Origin: UBA4656 sp002405525
GTDB taxonomy: Bacteria > Pseudomonadota > Gammaproteobacteria > Xanthomonadales > Ahniellaceae
DNA: 43,113 nucleotides
Reading direction: 5' to 3'
Assembly (NCBI GenBank): GCA_036723735.1
Contig: DAIMGT010000028.1
Span: forward strand, 1 to 43,113
The notes beneath the pieces are model-generated. The model worked only from the letters and a program-made list of their open reading frames with translations. It had not been told where the DNA came from and made no database searches. Shown here in pieces: positions 1-8,284 of the stretch (position 1 is the first letter of the stretch; every line of letters begins with the position of its first letter). Both the position numbers and the translations under genes were made by a program.

Positions 1-45
1 GCCCGCGCCCGCGGCACCCGTCGGTGTCGCGACCCCCGGGGGCGC

Positions 46-70
46 GGTCGCGAGCGAGGCTCGCTCCCAC
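46..70 (-). repeat. REP-like hairpin, GTGGGAG type
   Basis: Read on the minus strand, the sequence just after the bcp stop codon is GTGGGAGCGAGCCTCGCTCG, a GTGGGAG head followed by a GCGAG/CTCGC stem. This matches the general form of the short intergenic REP palindromes common in Pseudomonas and Xanthomonadaceae. It may fold as a 3' end hairpin for bcp. There is no T-run, so it is not an obvious intrinsic terminator. Confidence 0.45.
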
Positions 71-84
71 AGCGGGCGCACGTT

Positions 85-786
85 TCAGCGGCGGCGGCCC
101 TTCGCGGCGGCCTTCTTTGCCACGACCTTCTTTGCCACGACCTTCTTTGCTACGGCCTTCTTCGCTACGGCCTTCTTCGCCACGGTCTTCTTCGCCACGG
201 TCTTCTTCGGCGCGACCTTCTTCGGCGCGACCTTCTTCGGCGCGACCTTCTTCGGCGCGACCTTCTTCGCCGCGGGCTTCGCCTTTGCCGCCGGCTTCTT
301 CGCGGCGGCGGGCGTCGCCGGTGCCGCCTTGCCGCCCAGCGCGGCCAGCACCTCGGCGGCGTGGCCTTCGGGAGAGACCTTCTCCCACACGCGCTCGATG
401 CGCCCGTCGGCGCCGACGATGAAGGTGCAGCGCGCGATGCCCATGTAGGACCGCCCGTACATGCTCTTCTCCACCCAGGCGCCGATCGGCTCGATCAGTT
501 TCCGATCCGGGTCGGCCAGCAGCGGGAAGTTGAGCCCGTACTTGGCGACGAACTTGCGGTGCGCGGCCTCGCTGTCGGCGCTGACGCCGAACACCGGCAC
601 GCCCATCCCGCCGAAGGCCGGCAGGTTGTCGCGGAACGAACAGGCCTCCTTGGTGCAGCCCGGCGTGTCGTCCTTGGGATAGAAGTACAGCACGTAGCGC
701 TGGCCGCGCAGGCCGACGTCGCTCACGGTGCGCCCGTCGCTGGCGGGCAGGGAAAAAGCGGGGACGGCATCGCCGGGCTTGCGCAT
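85..786 (-). CDS. bcp: Bcp-type thioredoxin-dependent peroxiredoxin with histone-like Lys/Ala tail
   Basis: The first 150 residues are a complete Bcp/PrxQ peroxiredoxin, which reduces hydroperoxides using thioredoxin. The active-site stretch YPKDDTPGCTKEAC holds the likely peroxidatic Cys44 and resolving Cys49. The ATG at 786 is chosen because MRKPGDAVPAF is the normal family N-terminus; the reading frame continues upstream without homology. Unusually, residues 153-233 form a basic low-complexity tail: Ala/Pro/Lys, then four VAPKK units, then six xVAKK units, ending KGRRR. It resembles the C-terminal tails of bacterial histone H1-like proteins (AlgP, Hc1), which bind DNA. The tail is encoded by 15-nt tandem units at about 112-261, so its length is probably variable between strains. 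Peroxidase function is confident; DNA binding by the tail is inference. Confidence 0.93.
   Translation of the reverse strand: MRKPGDAVPAFSLPASDGRTVSDVGLRGQRYVLYFYPKDDTPGCTKEACSFRDNLPAFGGMGVPVFGVSADSEAAHRKFVAKYGLNFPLLADPDRKLIEPIGAWVEKSMYGRSYMGIARCTFIVGADGRIERVWEKVSPEGHAAEVLAALGGKAAPATPAAAKKPAAKAKPAAKKVAPKKVAPKKVAPKKVAPKKTVAKKTVAKKAVAKKAVAKKVVAKKVVAKKAAAKGRRR
112..261 (-). repeat. 15-nt tandem repeat array inside bcp
   Basis: Ten consecutive 15-nt units encode VAPKK (four, nearly identical at DNA level) and TVAKK/AVAKK/VVAKK (six, arranged in identical or near-identical pairs). The pairing suggests growth by duplication of neighbouring units. The array is in frame, so unit gain or loss changes only tail length. 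Confidence 0.9.
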
Positions 787-917
787 GGGTGGGCTCCAGG
801 GTCGGAAGGCATGATCGCAACGCAGGGCGCGTCGCGGCGCGGTGAGCATCCTCAGGCGCGTGCCGGCGCGCAAGCCCCTGCACGCGCCGCGTGCGCCGGC
901 GCCGGCATACTCGCTGC

Positions 918-2090
918 GTGAGCACCCCCGCATCCATCGGCCCCGTGGCCCGCCACCGCCTGCCGGGCACCTCCCTGCTGGCCTGGCGCAACCTCGCGCA
1001 CGACCGCGCGCGCTTCGTCATCACCCTGGTCGGTATCGTGTTCAGCGTGGTGCTGATGGGCGTGCAGATGGGCCTGCTGGTCGGCTTCGCGCGCACCGCG
1101 TCCAGCCTGATCGACCGCGCGGGCGCCGACCTGTGGATCACCGCCGCCGGCACCAGCAACGTCGACATCACCGGCACCCTGCCGCAGCGCTGGCGCTACC
1201 AGGCGCAGGCGGTGCCGGGCGTGGCATCGGCCTACGACTACATGGTGCAGTTCGCGTTCTGGAAGAAGCCCGACGGCGGCAACGAGAGCGTGATCATGGT
1301 CGGCATCGACCTCGCCGACCCGATCGGCGGGCCGTGGAACCTGGTCGAAGGCTCGGTGGCCGATCTCGCGATCGACGGCGGCATCATTCTCGACCGCCTG
1401 TACATGGACAAGCTCGGCGTTCGCGGGCTGGGCGAGACGCTGGAGATCAACAACCGCCGTGCGCGCGTGGTCGGCTTCACCGACGGCATCCGCACCTTCA
1501 CCCAGAGCCCCTACGTGTTCGTGGCGCACGACGAGGCGCGGCACTACACCTTCGTCGACGACGACCGCACGACCTACGTGCTGGTGAAGCTCGCGCCCGG
1601 CGCCGATCGGGAGACGGTGCGCGCGGCACTCGCCGCGCGGATGCCGGACGTGCGCGTCTGGACGACGGCGGAGTTCTCGAACGCGACGCGCGTGTACTGG
1701 CTGGTCACCACCGGCGCCGGTGCTGCGCTCACCCTCGCCGCCCTGCTGGGGCTGGTGGTCGGCGTCGTGATCGTCGGCCAGACGCTGTACGCCAGCACCA
1801 TCGACCGCCTGCCGGAGTACGCCACGCTACGGGCGATGGGCGCGCCGAACGCCTACCTCTATGCGGTGATCCTCAAGCAGGCGGCGATCAGCGCCGTGCT
1901 CGGCTTCGCGGCCGGTTTCGCCGCGACCGGGGTCGCGGTCGCGATATCGCGTACCGGCAACATCGCGATCGACATGCCTGCGTGGCTGGCCGTGGTGCTT
2001 GCGCTGCTGACCGGGCTGATGTGCGCGGCCGGCGCGGTGTTCTCGATCCGGCGCGTGATGCGCATCGATCCGACCAGCGTGTTCGCATGA
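918..2090 (+). CDS. DevC-like ABC transporter permease (FtsX/MacB-type)
   Basis: A 390-residue membrane protein with the DevC/MacB plan: one N-terminal membrane segment (about residues 32-54), a large periplasmic domain (about 60-250), then three C-terminal membrane helices (about 260-285, 312-340, 355-380). The stretch LPEYATLRAMGAP before the third helix is the usual cytoplasmic coupling loop of the FtsX family. The GTG at 918 is preferred; a second in-frame GTG at 891 would add nine arginine-rich residues. It overlaps the following ATPase gene by 4 nt (ATGA) and is followed by a HlyD-type adaptor, so the three probably form one tripartite exporter. The substrate is unknown; DevBCA of cyanobacteria exports glycolipids, but that cannot be transferred here. 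Confidence 0.88.
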   Translation: MSTPASIGPVARHRLPGTSLLAWRNLAHDRARFVITLVGIVFSVVLMGVQMGLLVGFARTASSLIDRAGADLWITAAGTSNVDITGTLPQRWRYQAQAVPGVASAYDYMVQFAFWKKPDGGNESVIMVGIDLADPIGGPWNLVEGSVADLAIDGGIILDRLYMDKLGVRGLGETLEINNRRARVVGFTDGIRTFTQSPYVFVAHDEARHYTFVDDDRTTYVLVKLAPGADRETVRAALAARMPDVRVWTTAEFSNATRVYWLVTTGAGAALTLAALLGLVVGVVIVGQTLYASTIDRLPEYATLRAMGAPNAYLYAVILKQAAISAVLGFAAGFAATGVAVAISRTGNIAIDMPAWLAVVLALLTGLMCAAGAVFSIRRVMRIDPTSVFA

Positions 2091-2791
2091 GCGCGCCGGT
2101 GCTCGCCCTGCGCGGCGTCGACCTCACCTATGGCGAGGGCGCGACCGCGTTCACCGCGCTGCGCGGGATCACCCTGAACGTGCGCGCCGGTGAGTTCACC
2201 CTGCTGCTGGGGCCCTCGGGTTCAGGCAAGACCAGCCTGCTGCAGGTGATGGGCTGCCTGCTGCGCGCCAGCGCCGGCGAGGTGCGGCTGTTCGACCAGT
2301 CGCTGGCCGGCCTCGATGCCGAGGCCCTGACCGCGCGCCGCCTGCGCCACTTCGGCTTCGTGTTCCAGCACTACAACCTGTTCCCGACGCTGCGCGCGTG
2401 GGAGAACGTGGCGATCGCGCTGGACTTGAAGCGCGTGCCGGCCGCGGAGCTGCGCGGGCAGGCGCTCGACCTGCTGGGCCGGCTCGGCCTGTCCGATCGC
2501 GTCGACCACTGGCCGGCGCAGCTGTCCGGCGGGCAGAAGCAGCGGGTGGCGATCGCACGCGCGATCGCCGGCGCGCCGGAGGTGATCCTCGCCGACGAGC
2601 CGACCGCGGCGCTCGACGGCCGCACCGGCGTCGGGGTGGCCGCGGCGCTGCGCGACCTCGCGCGCGAGCGCGGCTGCGCGGTGGTGGTGGTGAGCCACGA
2701 TCCCCGCATGCTGCCCTACGCCGACCGCGTGCTGACGCTGGAGGACGGCTGCATCACGGACGACCGGGCCAGCGGTGCCGCAGGCCATTGA
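2087..2791 (+). CDS. DevA/LolD-like ABC transporter ATP-binding protein
   Basis: A 234-residue ATPase of the MacB/LolD/DevA group. Walker A is GPSGSGKTS (about residue 42), the signature is LSGGQKQRVAIARAI and Walker B is VILADEPTAALDG, with a VVSHDPR switch histidine. All catalytic motifs are intact. The ATG at 2087 overlaps the permease stop codon, indicating translational coupling. It should energise the permease encoded just upstream, with the lipoprotein adaptor at 3001 bridging to an outer-membrane channel. No TolC-like channel gene is in the window. Confidence 0.92.
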   Translation: MSAPVLALRGVDLTYGEGATAFTALRGITLNVRAGEFTLLLGPSGSGKTSLLQVMGCLLRASAGEVRLFDQSLAGLDAEALTARRLRHFGFVFQHYNLFPTLRAWENVAIALDLKRVPAAELRGQALDLLGRLGLSDRVDHWPAQLSGGQKQRVAIARAIAGAPEVILADEPTAALDGRTGVGVAAALRDLARERGCAVVVVSHDPRMLPYADRVLTLEDGCITDDRASGAAGH

Positions 2792-2846
2792 AGGCGCAGC
2801 GGAGCGAACGCCGCCCTGACGAAGCCCGCGGGCGCGAGCGGCTTCC

Positions 2847-2868
2847 GTAGAGCCGAGTTCACTCGGCT
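2847..2868 (+). repeat. GTAG-headed REP-like hairpin
   Basis: GTAG is followed at once by AGCCGAG, a TTCA loop and CTCGGCT, a perfect 7-bp stem. This form (GTAG plus short palindrome) is that of the SMAG/GTAG REP elements described in Stenotrophomonas. It lies between the ATPase and adaptor genes of the exporter operon and could affect mRNA stability there. Confidence 0.65.
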
Positions 2869-3000
2869 GAAGGAACCCAACCGATGCGCAAGACCACGCA
2901 GCAGCGGAGTGAACCCCGCTCCACGACCTCCGGCCGGAGCGCAGGCGCGGATGCCACCGGGCCCACGGCGCCGTCATCGCTTCGGTGCGATGATCCGGCC

Positions 3001-3993
3001 ATGCGCCTGACGTCGCCCGCCATCGCCCTGCTGCTCGCCGCCTGCGGCGCCGGCCCCGCCGCGCAACCCGCCGCTGGCGAAGGGGCCGTGGTCCACGCCG
3101 CGGGCCTGGTCGAGCCCGCCGGCGAGGAACGCGTGCTGATCCCCGAGGTCGGCGGCCGCCTCGCGCGCGTCGCCTTCGCCGAAGGCGACACGGTGGCCAA
3201 GGGCCAGGTCCTGGCCGAAATCGAGAACGCCGAGTTCCTCGCCGCGGTGGCGCTGGCGCGCGCGCAGCTCGCGCTGCGCGAGGCCGAGCGCGATCGGCTG
3301 CGCCGCGGGGCGCGCGCGGAGGAGCGCGCCGAGGCTCGCGCGGTGCGCGACGAGGCGCGCGCATTGGCGCAGCAGGCACAGGACGACCTCGCGCGGCGCC
3401 ATGCGCTGGCCGAACGCGGCACCCTCGGCCGCGAGGCGCTCGACCAGGCCCAGGCGCAGGCCGACGCCGCGCGCGCCCGGCTGGCGGTGGCGGAAGCGCG
3501 CCATGCGCTGGTCGAAGCCGGCGCGCGCGAGGAGGACCTGCGCGTCGCCGAAGCCGCCGTCGCCGCCGCGCAGGCGGAACTGGACCGCGCGCAGGCGCTT
3601 TACGAAAAGACCCTGATCCGCTCGCCGGTCGACGGCGTGGTGCTCAAGCGCGACCTGCGCGAGGGCGAAACCGTGGTCGCGCTCTCGCCCCTGCCGCTGG
3701 CGCGGATCGGCGACCTGTCGCGCCGCTACGTGCGCGCCGACGTCGACGAACTGGACGTCGGCCGCGTGCGCGAGGGCCTGCGCGCGACGGTCGCCAGCGA
3801 TGCTTTCCCCGGCCGCGAATTCGGCGGCGAGGTGGTGCACGTCGCCGGCCGCATGGGCCGCCGCAGCGTGGTCACCGAACGGCCCGCCGAGCGCGTGGAC
3901 GCGCGCGTGCTCGAGGTCCTGCTGCGCCTCGACCCGGGCGCCGACCTGCCGGTGGGCATGCGGGTCGACGTGCGGATCGACGCCGACGGTTGA
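3001..3993 (+). CDS. HlyD/DevB-like periplasmic adaptor lipoprotein
   Basis: A 330-residue membrane-fusion protein. The ATG at 3001 gives a short lipoprotein signal ending in LLAAC, with Cys15 as the lipidation site. A biotinyl-lipoyl-like half motif (about 40-70), an alanine/arginine-rich coiled-coil hairpin (about 75-195), the second lipoyl half (LIRSPVDGVVLKRDLREGE, about 205) and a beta-barrel domain follow, the standard order for HlyD/MacA/DevB adaptors. It is separated from the ATPase gene by about 210 nt that hold a REP-like hairpin, but the order permease-ATPase-adaptor and common strand support one exporter. The reading frame extends upstream to 2884, without signal peptide logic. 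Confidence 0.88.
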   Translation: MRLTSPAIALLLAACGAGPAAQPAAGEGAVVHAAGLVEPAGEERVLIPEVGGRLARVAFAEGDTVAKGQVLAEIENAEFLAAVALARAQLALREAERDRLRRGARAEERAEARAVRDEARALAQQAQDDLARRHALAERGTLGREALDQAQAQADAARARLAVAEARHALVEAGAREEDLRVAEAAVAAAQAELDRAQALYEKTLIRSPVDGVVLKRDLREGETVVALSPLPLARIGDLSRRYVRADVDELDVGRVREGLRATVASDAFPGREFGGEVVHVAGRMGRRSVVTERPAERVDARVLEVLLRLDPGADLPVGMRVDVRIDADG

Positions 3994-4203
3994 GCCGTGT
4001 CGGCAGGCCATTCCAATGCGTGGCGGGGGCCTCTGCCCGTCGGGCGCAGCGTTCCGCCATGCTGTTTTCGGGCGGCTTCGTCCGGCCAAGGACCTGGCCG
4101 GCGACCACGGTCCGGGTGGCGCTGAATCGCCAGGCGCCGATCTTCTGCGCCATGCAACAAGCCGGGATCGCGGAGGTCCCGAAAGGCAGCGAGAGTGGCC
4201 CGT

Positions 4204-5481
4204 TCAGGACGTCCGCTCGCCGCCTGTGGCCGCGATGAGTTCCGGCGCGGCCTCGCCTTCGGCGCGCAATTGCCCTTCCCACTTGGACACCACCGCGGTG
4301 GCCACGCTGTTGCCGATCACGTTGGTGGCCGAGCGGCCCATGTCGAGGAAATGGTCCACGCCGAGCAGCAGCAGCAGGCCCGCCTCGGGGATGTTGAACT
4401 GCGCCAGGGTGGCGGCGATCACCACCAGGGACGCGCGCGGCACGCCGGCCATGCCCTTGGACGTGACCATCAGGATCAGCAGCATGGTCAACTGCTGGCC
4501 AAGGCTGAGTTCGATCCCGTAGGCCTGGGCGATGAACAGCACCGCGAAGGTGCAGTACAGCATCGAGCCGTCGAGGTTGAACGAATAGCCCAGAGGCAGC
4601 ACGAAGGACGCGACGCGATTGCTGCAGCCAAACTTCTCCAGCTGCGCCAACGTTTTCGGATAGGCTGCCTCGCTGGATGCAGTGGCGAAGGCGAGCAGGG
4701 TCGGTTCACGCACCGCGGCGAACAGCCCGCCTGCGCGCCGGCCCAGCACCAGGAAAGCGGCGGCGAACAGGATCGCCCACAGCACGACGATGGCGAGGTA
4801 GAACTCCAGCATGAACTCGCCATACACCGCGAGGATGCCGAAGCCGCTCTTGGACACCGTGGCCGCCACTGCGGCGAACACCGCCAGCGGCGCGAACCAC
4901 ATCACGTACATCGTCAGCTTGAGCATCGCATACGACACGCCTTCCAGCGCGTCGACCAGCACCTTGCCCTTCTCGCCGATCGCCGCGCAGGCTGCGCCGA
5001 AGAACACCGAGAACACCACGATCTGCAGGATCTCGTTCTTCGCCATGCCGTCGACGATCGAAGAAGGCACAAGGTGCAGCACGAATTCCTGCAGCGTCAG
5101 ACCCGACGCCGTGATGCCGGTGGCCGTGTTCGCTGCGGGAAGTTCGATGTTGAGCCCCTCGCCCGGTGCGAAGAAGTTGACCAGGATCAGGCCGAGTCCC
5201 AGCGAAACCACCGATGCCGCCATGAACCACGCGAAGGCCTTGATCCCGACCCGGCCGACGCTGCTCATGTCTCCCATTTTGGCGATGCCCACCACCAGGG
5301 TCGAAAAAACCAGCGGTGCGATGATCATCTTGATCAAGCGCAGGAACAGGGTGGTGACGAGGGTGAAGCCCTCGATGATGCCCTTGGAGTCGACGCCCGA
5401 CTGGTTGACCGCGTAACCCACCGCCAGCCCGAGCAACAGAGCGCCGAGAATTGCATAGGTGAGGGTCTTGCCGGAGGCCAT
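4204..5481 (-). CDS. Dicarboxylate/amino acid:cation symporter (DAACS family)
   Basis: A 425-residue inner-membrane sodium- or proton-coupled symporter of the GltP/DctA fold. Diagnostic stretches are SSEAAYPKTLAQLEKFG (first re-entrant hairpin, in place of SSSATLP/SSESALP), PLGYSFNLDGSMLYC (the NxDG-type cation site region) and GVDHFLDMGRSATNVIGNS (substrate-binding helix 8 with the conserved Asp and Asn). The start at 5481 gives MASGKTLTYAILGALLLGLAVGY, a normal first helix. It ends in SKWEGQL, typical for the family. Substrate (C4-dicarboxylate or glutamate/aspartate) cannot be decided from sequence alone. It is convergent with the exporter operon and stands alone. Confidence 0.92.
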   Translation of the reverse strand: MASGKTLTYAILGALLLGLAVGYAVNQSGVDSKGIIEGFTLVTTLFLRLIKMIIAPLVFSTLVVGIAKMGDMSSVGRVGIKAFAWFMAASVVSLGLGLILVNFFAPGEGLNIELPAANTATGITASGLTLQEFVLHLVPSSIVDGMAKNEILQIVVFSVFFGAACAAIGEKGKVLVDALEGVSYAMLKLTMYVMWFAPLAVFAAVAATVSKSGFGILAVYGEFMLEFYLAIVVLWAILFAAAFLVLGRRAGGLFAAVREPTLLAFATASSEAAYPKTLAQLEKFGCSNRVASFVLPLGYSFNLDGSMLYCTFAVLFIAQAYGIELSLGQQLTMLLILMVTSKGMAGVPRASLVVIAATLAQFNIPEAGLLLLLGVDHFLDMGRSATNVIGNSVATAVVSKWEGQLRAEGEAAPELIAATGGERTS

Positions 5482-5623
5482 GCGGAGTCCCGTGTTTGCG
5501 CGGCGAGGCCCGGAATGCGGGCGGAAGCCTCGATGGTATGCCGGCCGGGGGCAGGCTGCACAGAGGCGCGCGCGTTGGTGCGTGCCGCGCCGCCGCCCCG
5601 GCTCCGGGCAGGCGCGCGCGGAT

Positions 5624-6900
5624 TCAGGTGGCGTCCGGCCGCACGGGGAAGTCGAGGCTGACCCGCGTTCCGCCGTCGCCGGCGTAGTCGAGGCGGGCGC
5701 GCAACTGGCGCGACAGCGTTTCGACCAGGGTCAGCCCGAGGCTCTCGCTGAGCCGGGGAGCGGTCCCGGGCCGGATGCCGGGACCGTGGTCGCGTACCGT
5801 GAGCAGGGCACGCGCGCCGGCGGCGCGGACGCCGAACTCCATGCAGGCCGCCTTGCCGGCGCTTCCCGTCCGTCCGTGCTTGATGGCGTTGGTGATCAGT
5901 TCGTTGAGGATGATGCTCAGCGGCACAGCGTGGTCGCCGGCCACCTCCAGCGCATCGGCTTCGACCAGCAGCCGGGTGTCCGGCGCCGGCGCGGCGACCA
6001 GCTGCCGCACGTAGGCGCCGAGATCGATCGCGGACATCGAATCACCGGCATACATCTGACGGTGGATGAGCGCCATCGCGCGTACCCGCTGCACGTTCTC
6101 TTCCAGCATGCGGCGCACGGCCGGGTCTTCGATCCGGTCGATTCGCAGCATCACCAGGCTGCTGATGATCTGCAGGTTGTTCTTGACCCGATGGTGGACC
6201 TCGCGCAGCAGCAGTTCCTTCTCCGCCACACAGGCCGCCAGTGCTGCGCGCATGTGCTCGCCGTCCTCGATGCGGGCGACCGCCATCGACGCGACCGTCT
6301 CCAGCACCTCGAAGTGGCAGCCGCCGAAGAAACCGGCCACGGAGTGCTCGCTGTCGATCACGCCGACCACCCGCTCGTCTTGCAGGAGCGGTACCGTGCG
6401 TTCGGAAAGGCGCATCGCATCGTCGGTGATGTGGCGCGGATCGAGCCGGTTGTCGGTTACCACCTCGGGCCGGTCGTACAGGACGACCGACCTTGCGATG
6501 CCCTGGCCGATCGGGATCTCGATCGGCACCCGGATCTCGCGATCGCGGCGGCCAGCAGTCGCTGACGGCTGTCGGCGGCGTGGCGTTCGATCGCGGCACG
6601 GACGGTGGCGTGGAGCGTGCGTTCGTCGAACGGCTTGAGGATGTAGCCGCAAGGCGATGCGCCAGCCGCGCGCGCGGCGTCGATGCCGTCGGCCGGGCCG
6701 CGGATGCAGATGTCCATCAGCACCAGATCGGGCGCCTCGCTGCCGGCCAGCGCGAGCGCGTCGTCGCGGTTGTCGGCGATGCCGACCACGCGGTGCCCTG
6801 CGCGTCGCAGGCGGCACTCCAGATCGAGCGCGATCAGCGCCTCATCCTTGACGATCAGAATGCGCGCGTGAGCGGCCGGCTGCGGCAGTTCGGCTGCCAT
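5624..6900 (-). pseudogene. Decayed REC-GAF-HisKA_2 signalling protein (broken response regulator/histidine kinase fusion)
   Basis: From the ATG at 6900 a receiver domain is read: ILIVKDEALIALDLE, the phospho-acceptor stretch LVLMDICIRGP, then DGIDAARAAGASPCGYILKPFDERTL. About 30 residues normally found between the acceptor helix and the GYILKPF loop are missing, including the switch Thr/Ser. That frame ends at 6457. Near 6545 homology jumps to another frame: VPIEIPIGQGI begins the second half of a GAF domain, continuing through VPLLQDERVVGVIDSEH, then an H-box (LREVHHRVKNNLQIISSL), N-box (LNELITNAIKHG) and G-box (DHGPGI) of an HWE/HisKA_2-like kinase ending at 5624. The first half of GAF is absent. 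An in-frame deletion plus a frameshifting deletion is the simplest reading. The kinase part could still be expressed from GTG 6530 or ATG 6415. Confidence 0.72.
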
Positions 6901-7175
6901 AGGAAGCGTGTTCCCTGTCGCAGGCTGCCTTCCCCGCATGTGCCGTGCCAGTGGGCGACGCATGCCTGCAAGCCGCAGCCGCCCTCGCGCTCTCCCTGGG
7001 GAACCTCTGAGCCGGTGTCCAAACCCGGCGCGGCCGCCTGATCGAGGACGTGCCCGGAAACAATGCAGGTGGGATGCCTGGTCGGAGATTCCCGGCATCG
7101 CGGACGCAGCCGATCCGTTGCGCAAGGCGGCCACGGCCGGGCCTTGCACGTCGACCGCGGCGCGGGCGCATCGCC

Positions 7176-7793
7176 CTACAGTGTGTCCCGATGCTTGCCC
7201 ACGTACGGTCGGTACCACGCGCGGATCGCGGCGTGGTCGGCGTTGAAGTCGGCGCTGGGGGTGAACACGGGGCCGATGTGGATGCGCTTTTCGGGATAGT
7301 GAAAGGCGGCGCAGCAGATCGGCACGCCGGCGTCGCGGGCGACGCGCCAGAAGCCCGATTTCCACTGGTCGACCCGTCGGCGCGTGCCTTCCGGCGCGAG
7401 CACGATCCACAGCGTCGCGCTGCGTCGCATCCGTGCGCTGAGCTGCTCGACCACGCCGCCGGCGGCCTGGCGGTCGACCGGGAAACCGCCGAGGAATCGC
7501 AGCGCCGCCCCGAGCGGCCACCAGAACGCCTCGCGCTTGGCCATGAACTCGATGTGCAGGCCAAGCGCCAGCTTCGTCAGCAGTCCCCAGAAGGCATCCC
7601 AGGCGGAAGAGTGCGGGGCGGCGATCAGCACGACTTTCGGCAGGTCGGGGAACTCGCCGGTGATCCGCCAGCCGCACAGGCGCAGGACCGCTTCGGCGAT
7701 ACGCCGGGTGGCGCGCGAATGGCGCTTCGGGGCCTGCGGAGGCAGTGGGATGAGGGTCGGCGTCGGTGCGGCCGCGCGCGCGGCGTCAGTCAT
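7176..7793 (-). CDS. PlsC-like lysophospholipid acyltransferase family protein
   Basis: A 205-residue member of the 1-acyl-glycerol-3-phosphate acyltransferase superfamily. The catalytic box is HSSAWD (HxxxxD), followed by the substrate box GGFPVDR and the third box APEGTRRR (EGTR). The ATG at 7793 overlaps the arfB stop codon by 8 nt, so the two are transcribed and probably translated together. It lacks obvious membrane spans beyond one N-terminal amphipathic stretch. It most resembles the short glycerol acyltransferases of Proteobacteria that are annotated only by family, so the acyl acceptor is uncertain. Confidence 0.83.
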   Translation of the reverse strand: MTDAARAAAPTPTLIPLPPQAPKRHSRATRRIAEAVLRLCGWRITGEFPDLPKVVLIAAPHSSAWDAFWGLLTKLALGLHIEFMAKREAFWWPLGAALRFLGGFPVDRQAAGGVVEQLSARMRRSATLWIVLAPEGTRRRVDQWKSGFWRVARDAGVPICCAAFHYPEKRIHIGPVFTPSADFNADHAAIRAWYRPYVGKHRDTL

Positions 7794-8211
7794 GCTCGAT
7801 CGCCCGCCCGCTGCGGCCACGCTTGATCGAGGCCTTGATCTTCTTGCCGCCCAGCCGGCGTTCCTTGCTGGCCCGGGTGGGCTTGGTCGCGACACGGGCC
7901 TTCGGCACCACGGTGGCGCTGCGGACGATCTCGGCCAGGCGCTCGCGTGCGTCCTCGCGGTTGCGGTCCTGGGTGCGGAAGCGCTGGGCGGAGATCACCA
8001 GCACGCCGTCGTCGGTGAGCCGACGGTCGGCCCGCGCGAGCAGGCGCGCCCGCACCGCCTCGGGCAGCGACGGGCTGCGCGCAACGTCGAAACGCAGTTC
8101 GACCGCGGTCGAGACCTTGTTGACGTTCTGGCCTCCGGGGCCGCCGCTGCGGACGAATCTCTCGACGAGTTCGGCGTCGGGAATGGCGATGGTGCGGGTC
8201 ACCTGCAGCAT
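7786..8211 (-). CDS. arfB: Peptidyl-tRNA hydrolase ArfB (YaeJ), ribosome rescue
   Basis: A 141-residue class I release-factor homologue that frees stalled ribosomes by hydrolysing peptidyl-tRNA. The catalytic GGQ motif lies in RSGGPGGQNVNKVSTAVELRF, and the C-terminal tail (KERRLGGKKIKASIKRGR) is the basic extension that fits the empty mRNA channel in ArfB. Length and domain order match the family. The start at 8211 gives MLQVTRTIAIPDAELVERFVRSGG, close to other family members. It overlaps the downstream acyltransferase gene. Confidence 0.95.
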   Translation of the reverse strand: MLQVTRTIAIPDAELVERFVRSGGPGGQNVNKVSTAVELRFDVARSPSLPEAVRARLLARADRRLTDDGVLVISAQRFRTQDRNREDARERLAEIVRSATVVPKARVATKPTRASKERRLGGKKIKASIKRGRSGRAIEHD

Positions 8212-8284
8212 GGCGCAATGATACCGGGCGCGGGTCCGACCGGCGCGCGTGCCACGTCCCGCCGCCCCGTGCGTCGGCGGATCC

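Noticed and set aside
112..261. Tandem repeat as a CRISPR or minisatellite locus
   Set aside because: The 15-nt units are in frame inside bcp with no spacers.
842..2791. 649-residue frame joining DevA with an upstream extension
   Set aside because: Residues before the ATG at 2087 are the out-of-frame shadow of the permease gene; the ATPase starts at 2087.
5624..6530. Kinase fragment annotated as an intact independent histidine kinase
   Set aside because: The GAF domain lacks its first half and there is no clear ribosome-binding site at GTG 6530; decay is simpler, though expression is not excluded.
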